Source of the DNA: Dysgonamonadaceae bacterium
GTDB taxonomy: Bacteria; Bacteroidota; Bacteroidia; Bacteroidales; Azobacteroidaceae
Length of the DNA stretch: 6,892 nt
Assembly (NCBI GenBank): GCA_031258895.1
Contig: JAIRMF010000094.1
Coordinates: 1-6,892 of the forward strand
Direction: 5' to 3'
The first letter of the stretch is position 1. Each line of letters starts with the position of its first letter. A program made the translations under genes and the position numbers. Positions 1-6,653 of the stretch are shown one piece after another. The notes beneath the pieces are model-generated. The model searched no databases. It saw only the letters and a list, made by a program, of their open reading frames with translations, and was not told the origin of the DNA.

Positions 1-1361
1 CCGTCGTATTCAAAGTCGCAGTTCTTCCAGTCCTCGTCTATACGTACGTAAGTCTCCCCGATCTTCCTGACAATCCAGTCTTTTATGACGGCGTCCTGTT
101 TCTCACTCTCAACCATCGACCTTAATGCCTGGAAATCCTCCGACAAACTCGCCTTATGACCCACTATCCGTGATTTAAGCTTCACAATCGCAGCAACTTC
201 CTTGCCCCTCTTATTCAACATCATGAACGGCCTCGAAACCTCGCCGACCTGCATCGTGTCTATCGTCCTGCCAACTTCAGGAGGTAATTCGTCCAGCTCG
301 AAACGCGACGTCCCCGTCCGATCAGACATTACGTCCTCATCATGCGGACTGTTTACCATCAATCCCTTATTGTTGCGTGTATCGCGATCGTGCGAATAAA
401 ATCCAGCCGCCTGCTCAAACGTAAGCTTGCCGCTCAAAATGTCACCGCGAAGAGTATCCAACCGCAACTTCGCCCCCTCAAACTCCTCAGGCGTAACATA
501 CGGCTTCAAAAGAAGATGACGACAGTTTATACGATCGCCCCGCTTCTCAATCAATTGAATAATGTGAAAACCGTACTCCGTCTCTACAATACGCGAAACA
601 CGACGAGAATCGTTCAAATCAAACGCCACCGCGGCAAACTCGGGGATAAACTGACCCTTCCCGCGAAACCCAAGCTCCCCGCCAAACGCCGCCGATCCAT
701 TGTCCTGCGAATACAAACGGGCAAGAGTAGAAAACTGCTTCTCCCCCTTAATAACCTGCTCGCTATACTCCCGCAGCTTGCGCTTGATCTCGTCTATCTC
801 CTCAAGTGAAACCTTCGGCTCAAAAGTGATGATCTCAACTTCTACCGTCGTGGGAATGTAAGGCAAACTGTCCTGCGGAATACGCCGAAAAAAATTCCTC
901 ACCTCCGACGGACTTACCTTTATGTTCTCTATCAACGTGCCCTGCATCCGCTGCACCAAAAACTGCTCCTTAACCGATAACCGTAACTCGTCGCGATACT
1001 GAGAAACCGGCTTCCCCAGCCACTCCTCAAGCTTGTCCTGAGAACCGGCATTCTTTATGTCATTGTTGAGCTTCTGTTCTACATACTGGAAAACATTCGA
1101 ATCCGGTACATCAAGACTGTCTATCTTCGCCTGATGCAAAAATAACTTCTGTACGGCAATCTGCTCGGGTATCTTGCAGTAAGGATCGCCCTCAATCTCC
1201 TGACGAAACGTCTGCATCTGAAGACGCATGTTCTCAACGTCCGACAACAATACAGCATCGTCCCCAACTATCCATATAACCTGATCTATCACGCCGTCTT
1301 CAGACTCAACCGCCGACAGAAAACAAACAGTCAATAAACCTGCAAACAAAATTTTCTTCAT
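1..1361 (-). CDS. surA: SurA-type periplasmic peptidylprolyl isomerase/chaperone (3' end cut by window edge)
   Basis: Periplasmic chaperone that binds unfolded outer-membrane proteins and catalyses proline cis-trans isomerisation. I translated 453 uninterrupted codons from the ATG at 1361 to base 3; the frame is open at the left edge. A signal peptide (MKKILFAGLLTVCFLSA, cleavage near residue 18-20) is followed by a SurA N-terminal chaperone domain (about 22-165). A first parvulin domain (about 172-274) has the typical FGGELGF, IPEF and EYGFHIIQL motifs. A second, more diverged one (about 280-400) opens with INCRHLLLKP. The last visible residues, RIDEDWKNCDFEYDG, resemble the C-terminus of Bacteroidetes homologues, which end within a few residues, so little is missing. 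E. coli SurA is 428 aa with the same layout. No Shine-Dalgarno precedes the ATG, as is usual in this phylum. The gene follows two related chaperone genes, 83 bp after the second, with its own candidate promoter. The family call is firm; strict SurA orthology is inferred. Confidence 0.93.
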   Translation of the reverse strand, partial: MKKILFAGLLTVCFLSAVESEDGVIDQVIWIVGDDAVLLSDVENMRLQMQTFRQEIEGDPYCKIPEQIAVQKLFLHQAKIDSLDVPDSNVFQYVEQKLNNDIKNAGSQDKLEEWLGKPVSQYRDELRLSVKEQFLVQRMQGTLIENIKVSPSEVRNFFRRIPQDSLPYIPTTVEVEIITFEPKVSLEEIDEIKRKLREYSEQVIKGEKQFSTLARLYSQDNGSAAFGGELGFRGKGQFIPEFAAVAFDLNDSRRVSRIVETEYGFHIIQLIEKRGDRINCRHLLLKPYVTPEEFEGAKLRLDTLRGDILSGKLTFEQAAGFYSHDRDTRNNKGLMVNSPHDEDVMSDRTGTSRFELDELPPEVGRTIDTMQVGEVSRPFMMLNKRGKEVAAIVKLKSRIVGHKASLSEDFQALRSMVESEKQDAVIKDWIVRKIGETYVRIDEDWKNCDFEYD

Positions 1362-1410
1362 CTCTAAAACAGTTACATCGTTTATGGTACATCACAAAAG
1401 TACAATCCGA

Positions 1411-1439
1411 CAAAAATAGCACCCATAGAAAAATTCAAT
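1411..1439 (-). promoter_or_regulatory. Candidate Bacteroidetes-type promoter upstream of the SurA-type gene
   Basis: Read on the minus strand, TATTTTTG (1411-1418) fits the Bacteroidetes -7 consensus TAnnTTTG. ATTG (1436-1439), 17 bp upstream, is a partial match to the -33 TTTG. The implied leader is about 45 nt. A second -7-like match, TACTTTTG (1395-1402), lacks a suitable -33 partner. The element fills the gap between the lipoprotein stop and the SurA-type start, so the SurA-type gene may be partly independent of the two genes upstream. This is consensus matching in AT-rich DNA and could be chance. Confidence 0.35.
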
Positions 1440-1444
1440 CCCCC

Positions 1445-1894
1445 TCAATAAAAATGAATCTCACCCCGCTTAAGAGCACGCTCATATATCTCGTTTTCCG
1501 TCTCTCTCAAAAATTCGTTCCTCCGCAAGAAAAATCCCGAATCCAAAGCGCTGCCCTCAAAACGTTCGTCAAGCAACTGTTCCTGATAGCGAAAAACAAG
1601 CAACGAACGACGGTAACGTTCTACCATGAGATCTATCTGTTCAATATCACGGACATTCCTGCCGGCAATATCGTAAACCAACTCGTCAATAACCCAGCGA
1701 CGTACAAAATGTTCGGCCGCTACAATACTGTCACTCGAAGAGATACCTTGCGGAATGCTCCGTTCCAATTCGTAGCGATAAAGAACCGAACCGTTAACCC
1801 TGACAACCGGAACGTCACCCGTCGCCCCCTCACCGCATGAAACAAACAGCGTAAGTACGGCAACAAAACCGAATATCGCTCTGAAATCCGACAA
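1445..1894 (-). CDS. SurA/PpiC-like lipoprotein lacking its parvulin domain
   Basis: Predicted 149-aa envelope lipoprotein. A hydrophobic leader (about 7-19) ends in a lipobox-like FVSC with Cys20. Residues 29-110 look like the N-terminal chaperone module of SurA/PpiC proteins: VVRVNGSVLYRYEL, a helix containing WVIDELVYDIAGRN, then YRRSLLVFRYQEQLL. The last 26 residues, from RRNEFLRE to the end GEIHFY, resemble the final helix of Bacteroidetes PpiC lipoproteins. From my knowledge of the family those run to about 280 aa, with a parvulin domain between the two parts. Here they are joined by about a dozen residues (near 113-124) in an open frame, which suggests an in-frame internal deletion. 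The start is uncertain: there is no ATG, TTG at 1894 is the first usual start codon, and ATT at 1909 would give an N-terminus with two lysines. Arg outnumbers Lys 18 to 1. Gene order (17 bp after one chaperone gene, before another) supports a folding role. It may still be functional or may be decaying. Confidence 0.72.
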   Translation of the reverse strand: MSDFRAIFGFVAVLTLFVSCGEGATGDVPVVRVNGSVLYRYELERSIPQGISSSDSIVAAEHFVRRWVIDELVYDIAGRNVRDIEQIDLMVERYRRSLLVFRYQEQLLDERFEGSALDSGFFLRRNEFLRETENEIYERALKRGEIHFY

Positions 1895-1911
1895 AAACTT
1901 TTTGTAAATGA

Positions 1912-3861
1912 TTAGTTAATAGATTCAAGCGCCTCCCGATAAATCTTAACCGGATACTTATCGTTCAAACGTTCTATCCAAAGCTTTTCCAGGTAATCCT
2001 GATAGTCAATGATAATAGGATTCTTAACGTCCTCCGGTGATTCAGGCGCTTTCAAAGTCTTTCCTATCAGTAAAAAATCACTGAAATTTTCCGGAAATTC
2101 AACATCGCCCGACTTGAAAATCTTCCTGTCGACAAAAATATTATCGCCTTTCGCAAATAAACCTTTCTCAACCTTAACGTATGACACCTCGCCTACATTG
2201 AAGTTTTCAAGTGCATACCGAACAGCCTCCTCCGGCTGCATCTTCGCAGTCTGCTTCCGAAGTTGCTTCGCAGTCTCCTCGTCCTTAGTCAATACAACAT
2301 AACCCTTGAACCTGGGCGAGTCCCATGCATACTTTTCTCGATTCGCAGCAAAAAAATCGGCTAAACCCGCCGAATCGGTCGATGCTTTATTCCATATTTC
2401 ACGGTTCTTAATCTCAAAGAGAATGATTCCATCGCGATATTCCTGCATAAGGTTGCGAAACTCCGGATATCGATCCTCCAAATTAGCATCCCTTTCCTTG
2501 ATGATGGACTGATATTCATAATTTTCCAAACGGTCCGCAAGGAATTCGGTAGAAAGTGTGTAGGGCGAATGGTTGTTCGTCTTCATATATTCGGCAAAAT
2601 CCGCAACGGTAAAACGTCTGTCGCCAACACTGAACAACTCGCTGGTATCACCGCTGATAGTGTCGTAATATTCCGCATCGGAAGGATATATCGTCTCTGA
2701 TAACGACAGTAAATCCCCATAAGCAGCTTCGTTTTTCCGGAAATAGTTCTCCTGTTTCAACCGTTCGATGGCACGGCGGTGCAAAGGAATAAAATATCCG
2801 TAACCGAAAAGCTGATTCTTTATGATGTCCTTCTTCTCTTCATACGAGGCAGGCTCTCTCGTCTCTATCAGTTTAGCTATGTGAAATCCGAAATCAGTAC
2901 GGAAAGGATGCGATATCTCATTCTCTTTTAAATTTTCCACTGTCTTCCAAAACTCGGGAACAGTGCGATGAAGTTCTATCCAGCCAAGGTCGCCAGAAGG
3001 CACTCTGTCTTCAGAATATTCTGCGGCAATCTCCTTGAAATCAGCCCCCCCGACAATCTTATCGTATGCCTCATGTATTCTCCTTTCCTTATCTTCAATA
3101 CCGTGTACGCATCCTTCTTTATCTACACGGACAAGGATATGCGCAACGTGATATTCGCCCGTATACGGCTGCTTTTCTTCAACCTTGACGATATGATATC
3201 CCCAATTTGAACGTACTATGCCTGTCTCTCCTGCGGGAATCGCGAATGCGCCTTGTTCAAGTCGGTAATTGAGATTCATACCCGAAAACCAGCCTATCGT
3301 GCCGTTTTGAACTTTACTCTGTGTATCGTCGGAATATTTTTCAACCAGATCGGCGAATTTGACGCCTTTCCTCTTAAGCTGATTCCGAATATCCTGTGCC
3401 TTTTTGTAAAGTTCGACAGTATCCGATGCAAGAGGTTTCATACTGTTGGGGTATCCCGGAAAAGCAATGAGTATATGGCTTAATTTAACTAATTGCCCCA
3501 TGTGCTCATACTCCTGACGAATAAGAAATTCATCTGTCTCCAAGTCGGTCAGGTAGGGTTTCGCCAACTGCTCCCGGTAATCGGCAAGCTCCACATGAAA
3601 GGCCTGCGTAGTGTCAATCTTCTGAGCTTCACCCTCCGCAATCCACAGTTTGAAGTTTTTGAACAAATCAACGTACTCGTCAATTGTTTTCTTTTCGACA
3701 GTCTCCTCCGTATTGTTTTTACTGTAACTGTAAAGAAATTCCGACTTGTGAATATCTTTCCCGTTAACAGTCATAACGACAGGGTCATTGTTCTGTGCTC
3801 CGGCCGGAAAATAAAATGCAAGCAGAAGAATAAAAAGATAGGAATGTCTTTTCATAATCAT
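1912..3861 (-). CDS. Secreted double-parvulin peptidylprolyl isomerase (PpiC/SurA-like folding chaperone)
   Basis: Large 649-aa periplasmic folding factor. A signal peptide (residues 1-22, MKRHSYLFILLLAFYFPAGAQ region) probably ends at GAQ. An N-terminal chaperone module follows (about 28-120, VVMTVNGKDIHKSEF). Parvulin domain 1 (about 124-230) opens LSHILIAF and carries GTIGWFSG and WGYHIVKV. Parvulin domain 2 (about 236-336) opens VAHILVRV and carries GDLGWIEL, VPEFW and FGFHIAKL. Residues 408-510 repeat features of the chaperone module (VGDRRFTVADF, then YPEFRNLMQEYRDGIILFEI). The C-terminus (LEKLWIERLNDKYPVKIY) is typical of Bacteroidetes PpiC proteins. The start at 3861 gives MIMKRHS; the ATG at 3855 (MKRHS) is equally good and makes a more ordinary signal peptide. 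No Shine-Dalgarno is visible. It heads a run with the lipoprotein 17 bp downstream and the SurA-type gene after that, so joint expression is likely. No clear promoter was found in the 61 bp upstream. Client proteins are unknown. Confidence 0.93.
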   Translation of the reverse strand: MIMKRHSYLFILLLAFYFPAGAQNNDPVVMTVNGKDIHKSEFLYSYSKNNTEETVEKKTIDEYVDLFKNFKLWIAEGEAQKIDTTQAFHVELADYREQLAKPYLTDLETDEFLIRQEYEHMGQLVKLSHILIAFPGYPNSMKPLASDTVELYKKAQDIRNQLKRKGVKFADLVEKYSDDTQSKVQNGTIGWFSGMNLNYRLEQGAFAIPAGETGIVRSNWGYHIVKVEEKQPYTGEYHVAHILVRVDKEGCVHGIEDKERRIHEAYDKIVGGADFKEIAAEYSEDRVPSGDLGWIELHRTVPEFWKTVENLKENEISHPFRTDFGFHIAKLIETREPASYEEKKDIIKNQLFGYGYFIPLHRRAIERLKQENYFRKNEAAYGDLLSLSETIYPSDAEYYDTISGDTSELFSVGDRRFTVADFAEYMKTNNHSPYTLSTEFLADRLENYEYQSIIKERDANLEDRYPEFRNLMQEYRDGIILFEIKNREIWNKASTDSAGLADFFAANREKYAWDSPRFKGYVVLTKDEETAKQLRKQTAKMQPEEAVRYALENFNVGEVSYVKVEKGLFAKGDNIFVDRKIFKSGDVEFPENFSDFLLIGKTLKAPESPEDVKNPIIIDYQDYLEKLWIERLNDKYPVKIYREALESIN

Positions 3862-3922
3862 TATTTTATTATCGTTTATACTATTTGTATAGAATATTAA
3901 TCACCCCTAAAGAACGTTTGAA
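3862..3922. other. Intergenic gap between oxidoreductase pair and chaperone cluster, no clear signal
   Basis: This 61-bp AT-rich gap separates two functional groups on the same strand. It holds a short inverted repeat, TATAC-TATTT-GTATA (3877-3891), too weak for a terminator because it has only five AT-rich pairs and no U tract. I see no TAnnTTTG element. How the chaperone genes are separated transcriptionally from the oxidoreductases is therefore not visible, and read-through is possible. Confidence 0.5.
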
Positions 3923-5188
3923 TTACATGTTTATTGTATCCGCATAGCAACTGCGAAACACTCTTTTATCAAGTCTTATTGCCTCGTTGTTTCCCACGAT
4001 TTCCCCTGTCTGCAAATCAATGCTCAGTAATTTTTTACCGCTTCGGTATGACAGGTTCGCAAGATTTATCATCGTTGCACTCAAAACTCCCTGCTCAAGA
4101 GGTGAATTTGGGGTTTTACGGGAACGGATGCATTCTATAAAATTGCGATGATGTTCCTTGTCGGGAAATTGGCCGACGCCTTCGGCGATGATGTCAAAAT
4201 TATTGCCACCGAACACTTGCCAGCCGCCGCCGTGTCGTCCGAGGAACATTACTCCCTTTGTGCCGTAAATCTCGATGCGAGTAGAATTGCTTCTCCATTC
4301 GGGGAAACGGTCGCTGAAACGTACTTCATTTGACGTTTTACTCATGTAGTCGCCGTATTGTGAAGATTCGAGGCTGATGACGTAATCACCCATATCGAAT
4401 ACGACTGTCTGGTTATCCGGGATTTCACGTCTGTCATTGAAAACGACTCTCCCGCCCGCACAGAATACATTTCGAGGTAATGAGGGATCACCCAAGACCA
4501 TTCGGGCTAGGTCGATAATATGCGATGCGTCGCCCGACATTGCCGCACCGCCGGAATATGCCCACCAGTCGTACCAGCCCTTGTGGCGCGAGACGTTGTA
4601 CGGAACCAAAGGTGCGGGACCGAGCCACATGTCCCAATCAAGCCCGTCGGGTACCGGTTCGTCTTCCTTTAGAACCCACTGCCGTGAGCCGGGCAACATA
4701 CAATATGCTTTCACGGTGACTATTTGTCCCAATTTTCCGTCTGTTATGTAATCACGTGCGGAAAAGGCATAATCGGCGCTACGGTTTTGTGTTCCGCACT
4801 GCACGATACATTTGTTTTGTGCTGCGGCTTCGAGCATTTTTCTGCCCTCTTCGGTGGTAAGACAGATATTTTTTTCTACATAGACGTCTTTTCCCGCATG
4901 GCAAGCCCGGATTGTGGCCAATGCGTGCCAATGTTCGGGAGTTGTGATTACGACGGCATCTACGTCTCCGTCTGCAAAGACATCCTGCATATCGCGAACG
5001 TACAACGGATCGTAACCTTGGAGTTTGGATAATTCCCGAATGATATTTCCCCCTCGTGTACTATCAACATCGCATATATACTTCACCTCAACTCCCGGTG
5101 CATGCCGCACCATACTCCTGATAACTCCACTACCGCGCCCTCCCGCACCTATTAGGGCAAGTACTACTTTACTGTTCGTCGTTCCCAT
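3923..5188 (-). CDS. Gfo/Idh/MocA-family oxidoreductase, cytoplasmic (no leader)
   Basis: Predicted 421-aa NAD(P)-dependent dehydrogenase or related enzyme acting on a sugar or polyol derivative; the substrate is not determinable. The N-terminus enters the Rossmann fold directly (VVLALIGAGGRGSG, GxGxxG at 14-19), with CDVD at 39-42 after the second strand. TTPEHWHAL (82-90) and VEKN (104-107) lie at the cofactor/catalytic junction; the superfamily usually has EKP, so Asn replaces Pro while Lys106 is kept. VQCGTQNRS (129-137) marks a subgroup common in Bacteroidetes and Planctomycetes. The C-terminal domain has SGDASHIIDLA (His223, Asp226), the usual site of the active-site His, and NSTRIEIYGT followed by GRHGGGWQV (301-325). 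The ATG at 5188 is the only choice because TGA lies in frame just upstream. It starts 18 bp after its paralogue's stop, so the two should be co-transcribed. There is no signal peptide. Family is certain, substrate unknown. Confidence 0.93.
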   Translation of the reverse strand: MGTTNSKVVLALIGAGGRGSGVIRSMVRHAPGVEVKYICDVDSTRGGNIIRELSKLQGYDPLYVRDMQDVFADGDVDAVVITTPEHWHALATIRACHAGKDVYVEKNICLTTEEGRKMLEAAAQNKCIVQCGTQNRSADYAFSARDYITDGKLGQIVTVKAYCMLPGSRQWVLKEDEPVPDGLDWDMWLGPAPLVPYNVSRHKGWYDWWAYSGGAAMSGDASHIIDLARMVLGDPSLPRNVFCAGGRVVFNDRREIPDNQTVVFDMGDYVISLESSQYGDYMSKTSNEVRFSDRFPEWRSNSTRIEIYGTKGVMFLGRHGGGWQVFGGNNFDIIAEGVGQFPDKEHHRNFIECIRSRKTPNSPLEQGVLSATMINLANLSYRSGKKLLSIDLQTGEIVGNNEAIRLDKRVFRSCYADTINM

Positions 5189-5206
5189 TCCGCATCACAA
5201 TTATCC

Positions 5207-6568
5207 TCAAACATTTTCCGGCATCTCGTACCCTTTCCTGTAATAGCCTTTTGCAATGACGTTCGCCTCTTCGCTGTTTGTAAACTTTTCGGTAGCAGGA
5301 TCGAAGAGCAGTTGTTTGTTACCAACGCGGTATGCAGTATTTCCGAGATGAACGAGGACTGCGCTGCGGTGACATTCTTCCGCATTGCCGTTCGGCTGTT
5401 TACGGGAGCGCAGAGATTCGATAAAATTGATTTGATGCTCTTTATCGGGATGTATACCACCTTCTTGCGCGACGATTTCGTTATTCGGGCCGAGCACCTG
5501 CCAACCGCCACCATGCCGGCCGAGGTACATCAAACCTTCCGTACCGTATATTTCCGTCCTTGTGGAGTTATTGCGCCAGTTAGGAAATTTTGTCGGGTCC
5601 ATTCTTATGTCGCCAGGGGTTTTGGTCATGTAATCGGTCGCGCAGGCGTTATCGCAGGAGAGTGTGAATGTAGCGAAGTCGTATACGATGGATTGGTATT
5701 CGGGTGTTTCGCGGGTACCTCCGAAGATGTGGTTTCCACCCCAGCCGTAGACCGATTTCGGGTGTCCCGGGTCGCCGATAACGAATCTGGCGAGGTCCAT
5801 GACGTGGGATGCATCGTCGGCGAGCCCACCACCGGAGTAAGCCCAATAACTCAGCCAGTCGCCGCGTCCGTTTTCGTCGACGATTGACGGGCTGAAGCCG
5901 CGCATAGGTGCGGGACCAAGCCATTTATCCCAGTCAAGCCAAGCGGGTACGGGTGTTTCGGGTTTTTCTTCCCATTTGCCGCCTCCCAGCATGTTGTAAC
6001 ATTTCACGGCAACGATTTTGCCTAATTTCCCGTTTGCAATGTACTGGCGGGCGGACAGAGCATACGGTGCGCTACGGTTTTGGAATCCGACCTGCACGAT
6101 GCGCTTGTATTTGTTGGCGGCTTCCACCATCTTACGTCCTTCCATGATATTGATGGAGGGATTTTTTTCCACATAGACGTCTTTTCCTGCCTGACAGGCT
6201 AGGACGGTCGCGAGCATGTGCCAGTGTTCTGGGGTTGCGATCCATACGGCGTCGATGTCTTTGTCGTCGAAAATTTCCTTCATGTCTTCGACTTGTTTCG
6301 AGGTGTATCCCAACGTTTTTTCGATTTCGGACGCCGCTTTACCGAGTTTGGTCTTGTTAACGTCGCAGACTGTTTTGATCACGATGTTCTCGTTGATCTT
6401 GCAACAGTTGACGATACATCCTAATCCTCGTCCACCGCAGCCTATGAGGGCGAGCGTGATACGGTCGTTAGCGCCTTTGCACGAGGAAGTACCGAGAAAT
6501 ACGTTAGCACCGATCGCCATACCTGCGGAGGCCAATACTCCGCGTCTTATAAATTTTCGTCTGTCCAT
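5207..6568 (-). CDS. Gfo/Idh/MocA-family oxidoreductase with Tat leader, likely exported
   Basis: Predicted 453-aa oxidoreductase homologous to the downstream gene over its whole length. Residues 1-30 form a twin-arginine leader: DRRKFIRR, a hydrophobic stretch (VLASAGMAIGANVFLG), then TSSC with Cys30, which could be a lipobox. The Tat route fits an enzyme exported folded with its nucleotide bound; glucose-fructose oxidoreductase of Zymomonas is the known precedent in this superfamily. The mature part has the Rossmann motif LIGCGGRGLG (GxGxxG at 43-48), ATPEHWH (111-117), VEKN (133-136, in place of EKP), VQVGFQNRS (158-166), WDKWLGPAP (213-221), GGGLADDASHVMDLA (His255, Asp258) and NSTRTEIYGT with GRHGGGWQV (334-358). 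It is first in a two-gene unit behind a strong promoter match. Unlike its paralogue it has Asp four residues before the His (Asp251), whereas the paralogue has Gly. No Shine-Dalgarno is seen. Substrate unknown; a glycosidase role, as in GH109 relatives, cannot be excluded. Confidence 0.94.
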   Translation of the reverse strand: MDRRKFIRRGVLASAGMAIGANVFLGTSSCKGANDRITLALIGCGGRGLGCIVNCCKINENIVIKTVCDVNKTKLGKAASEIEKTLGYTSKQVEDMKEIFDDKDIDAVWIATPEHWHMLATVLACQAGKDVYVEKNPSINIMEGRKMVEAANKYKRIVQVGFQNRSAPYALSARQYIANGKLGKIVAVKCYNMLGGGKWEEKPETPVPAWLDWDKWLGPAPMRGFSPSIVDENGRGDWLSYWAYSGGGLADDASHVMDLARFVIGDPGHPKSVYGWGGNHIFGGTRETPEYQSIVYDFATFTLSCDNACATDYMTKTPGDIRMDPTKFPNWRNNSTRTEIYGTEGLMYLGRHGGGWQVLGPNNEIVAQEGGIHPDKEHQINFIESLRSRKQPNGNAEECHRSAVLVHLGNTAYRVGNKQLLFDPATEKFTNSEEANVIAKGYYRKGYEMPENV

Positions 6569-6603
6569 AAATACTATTTTATCAAATTGAAATAAATGAT
6601 TTG

Positions 6604-6635
6604 CAAAGGTAAATTATTTTTTTGAGAACCACAAA
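6604..6635 (-). promoter_or_regulatory. Bacteroidetes-type promoter for the oxidoreductase operon
   Basis: On the minus strand, TTTG (6632-6635) is followed after 20 bp by TACCTTTG (6604-6611). This is a full match to the Bacteroidetes primary sigma factor consensus TTTG / TAnnTTTG within its usual spacing. The -7 element lies 35 bp from the ATG at 6568, leaving a leader of roughly 30 nt that is AT-rich with no Shine-Dalgarno. The -33 element lies about 20 bp from the apparent end of the insertion sequence, so the promoter belongs to the flanking DNA, not to the element. Confidence 0.75.
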
Positions 6636-6653
6636 GAATTTTATAGGTAACAT

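Noticed and set aside
342..809. 155-aa plus-strand reading frame, rich in Lys, Arg and Leu
   Set aside because: It lies antisense within the SurA-type gene, whose minus-strand frame has clear family motifs; the plus-strand translation has low-complexity basic composition and no recognisable domain.
1395..1402. TACTTTTG as a second -7 element for the SurA-type gene
   Set aside because: No TTTG-like -33 element at suitable spacing; the overlapping candidate at 1411-1439 is better.
3877..3891. Inverted repeat TATAC-TATTT-GTATA as terminator or operator
   Set aside because: Only five AT-rich pairs with no following U tract; expected by chance in this AT-rich gap.
5164..5514. 116-aa minus-strand frame spanning the junction of the two oxidoreductases
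   Set aside because: It overlaps both genes in another frame and matches no known family; both neighbours have strong motifs in their own frames.
5312..5887. 191-aa plus-strand reading frame
   Set aside because: It lies wholly antisense to the Tat-exported oxidoreductase and has no recognisable motif; long shadow frames are expected there.
4878..6187. Identical 17-base stretch in both oxidoreductase genes (4878-4894 and 6171-6187) as a DNA repeat
   Set aside because: It encodes the shared GKDVYV segment of homologous proteins, so protein conservation explains it.
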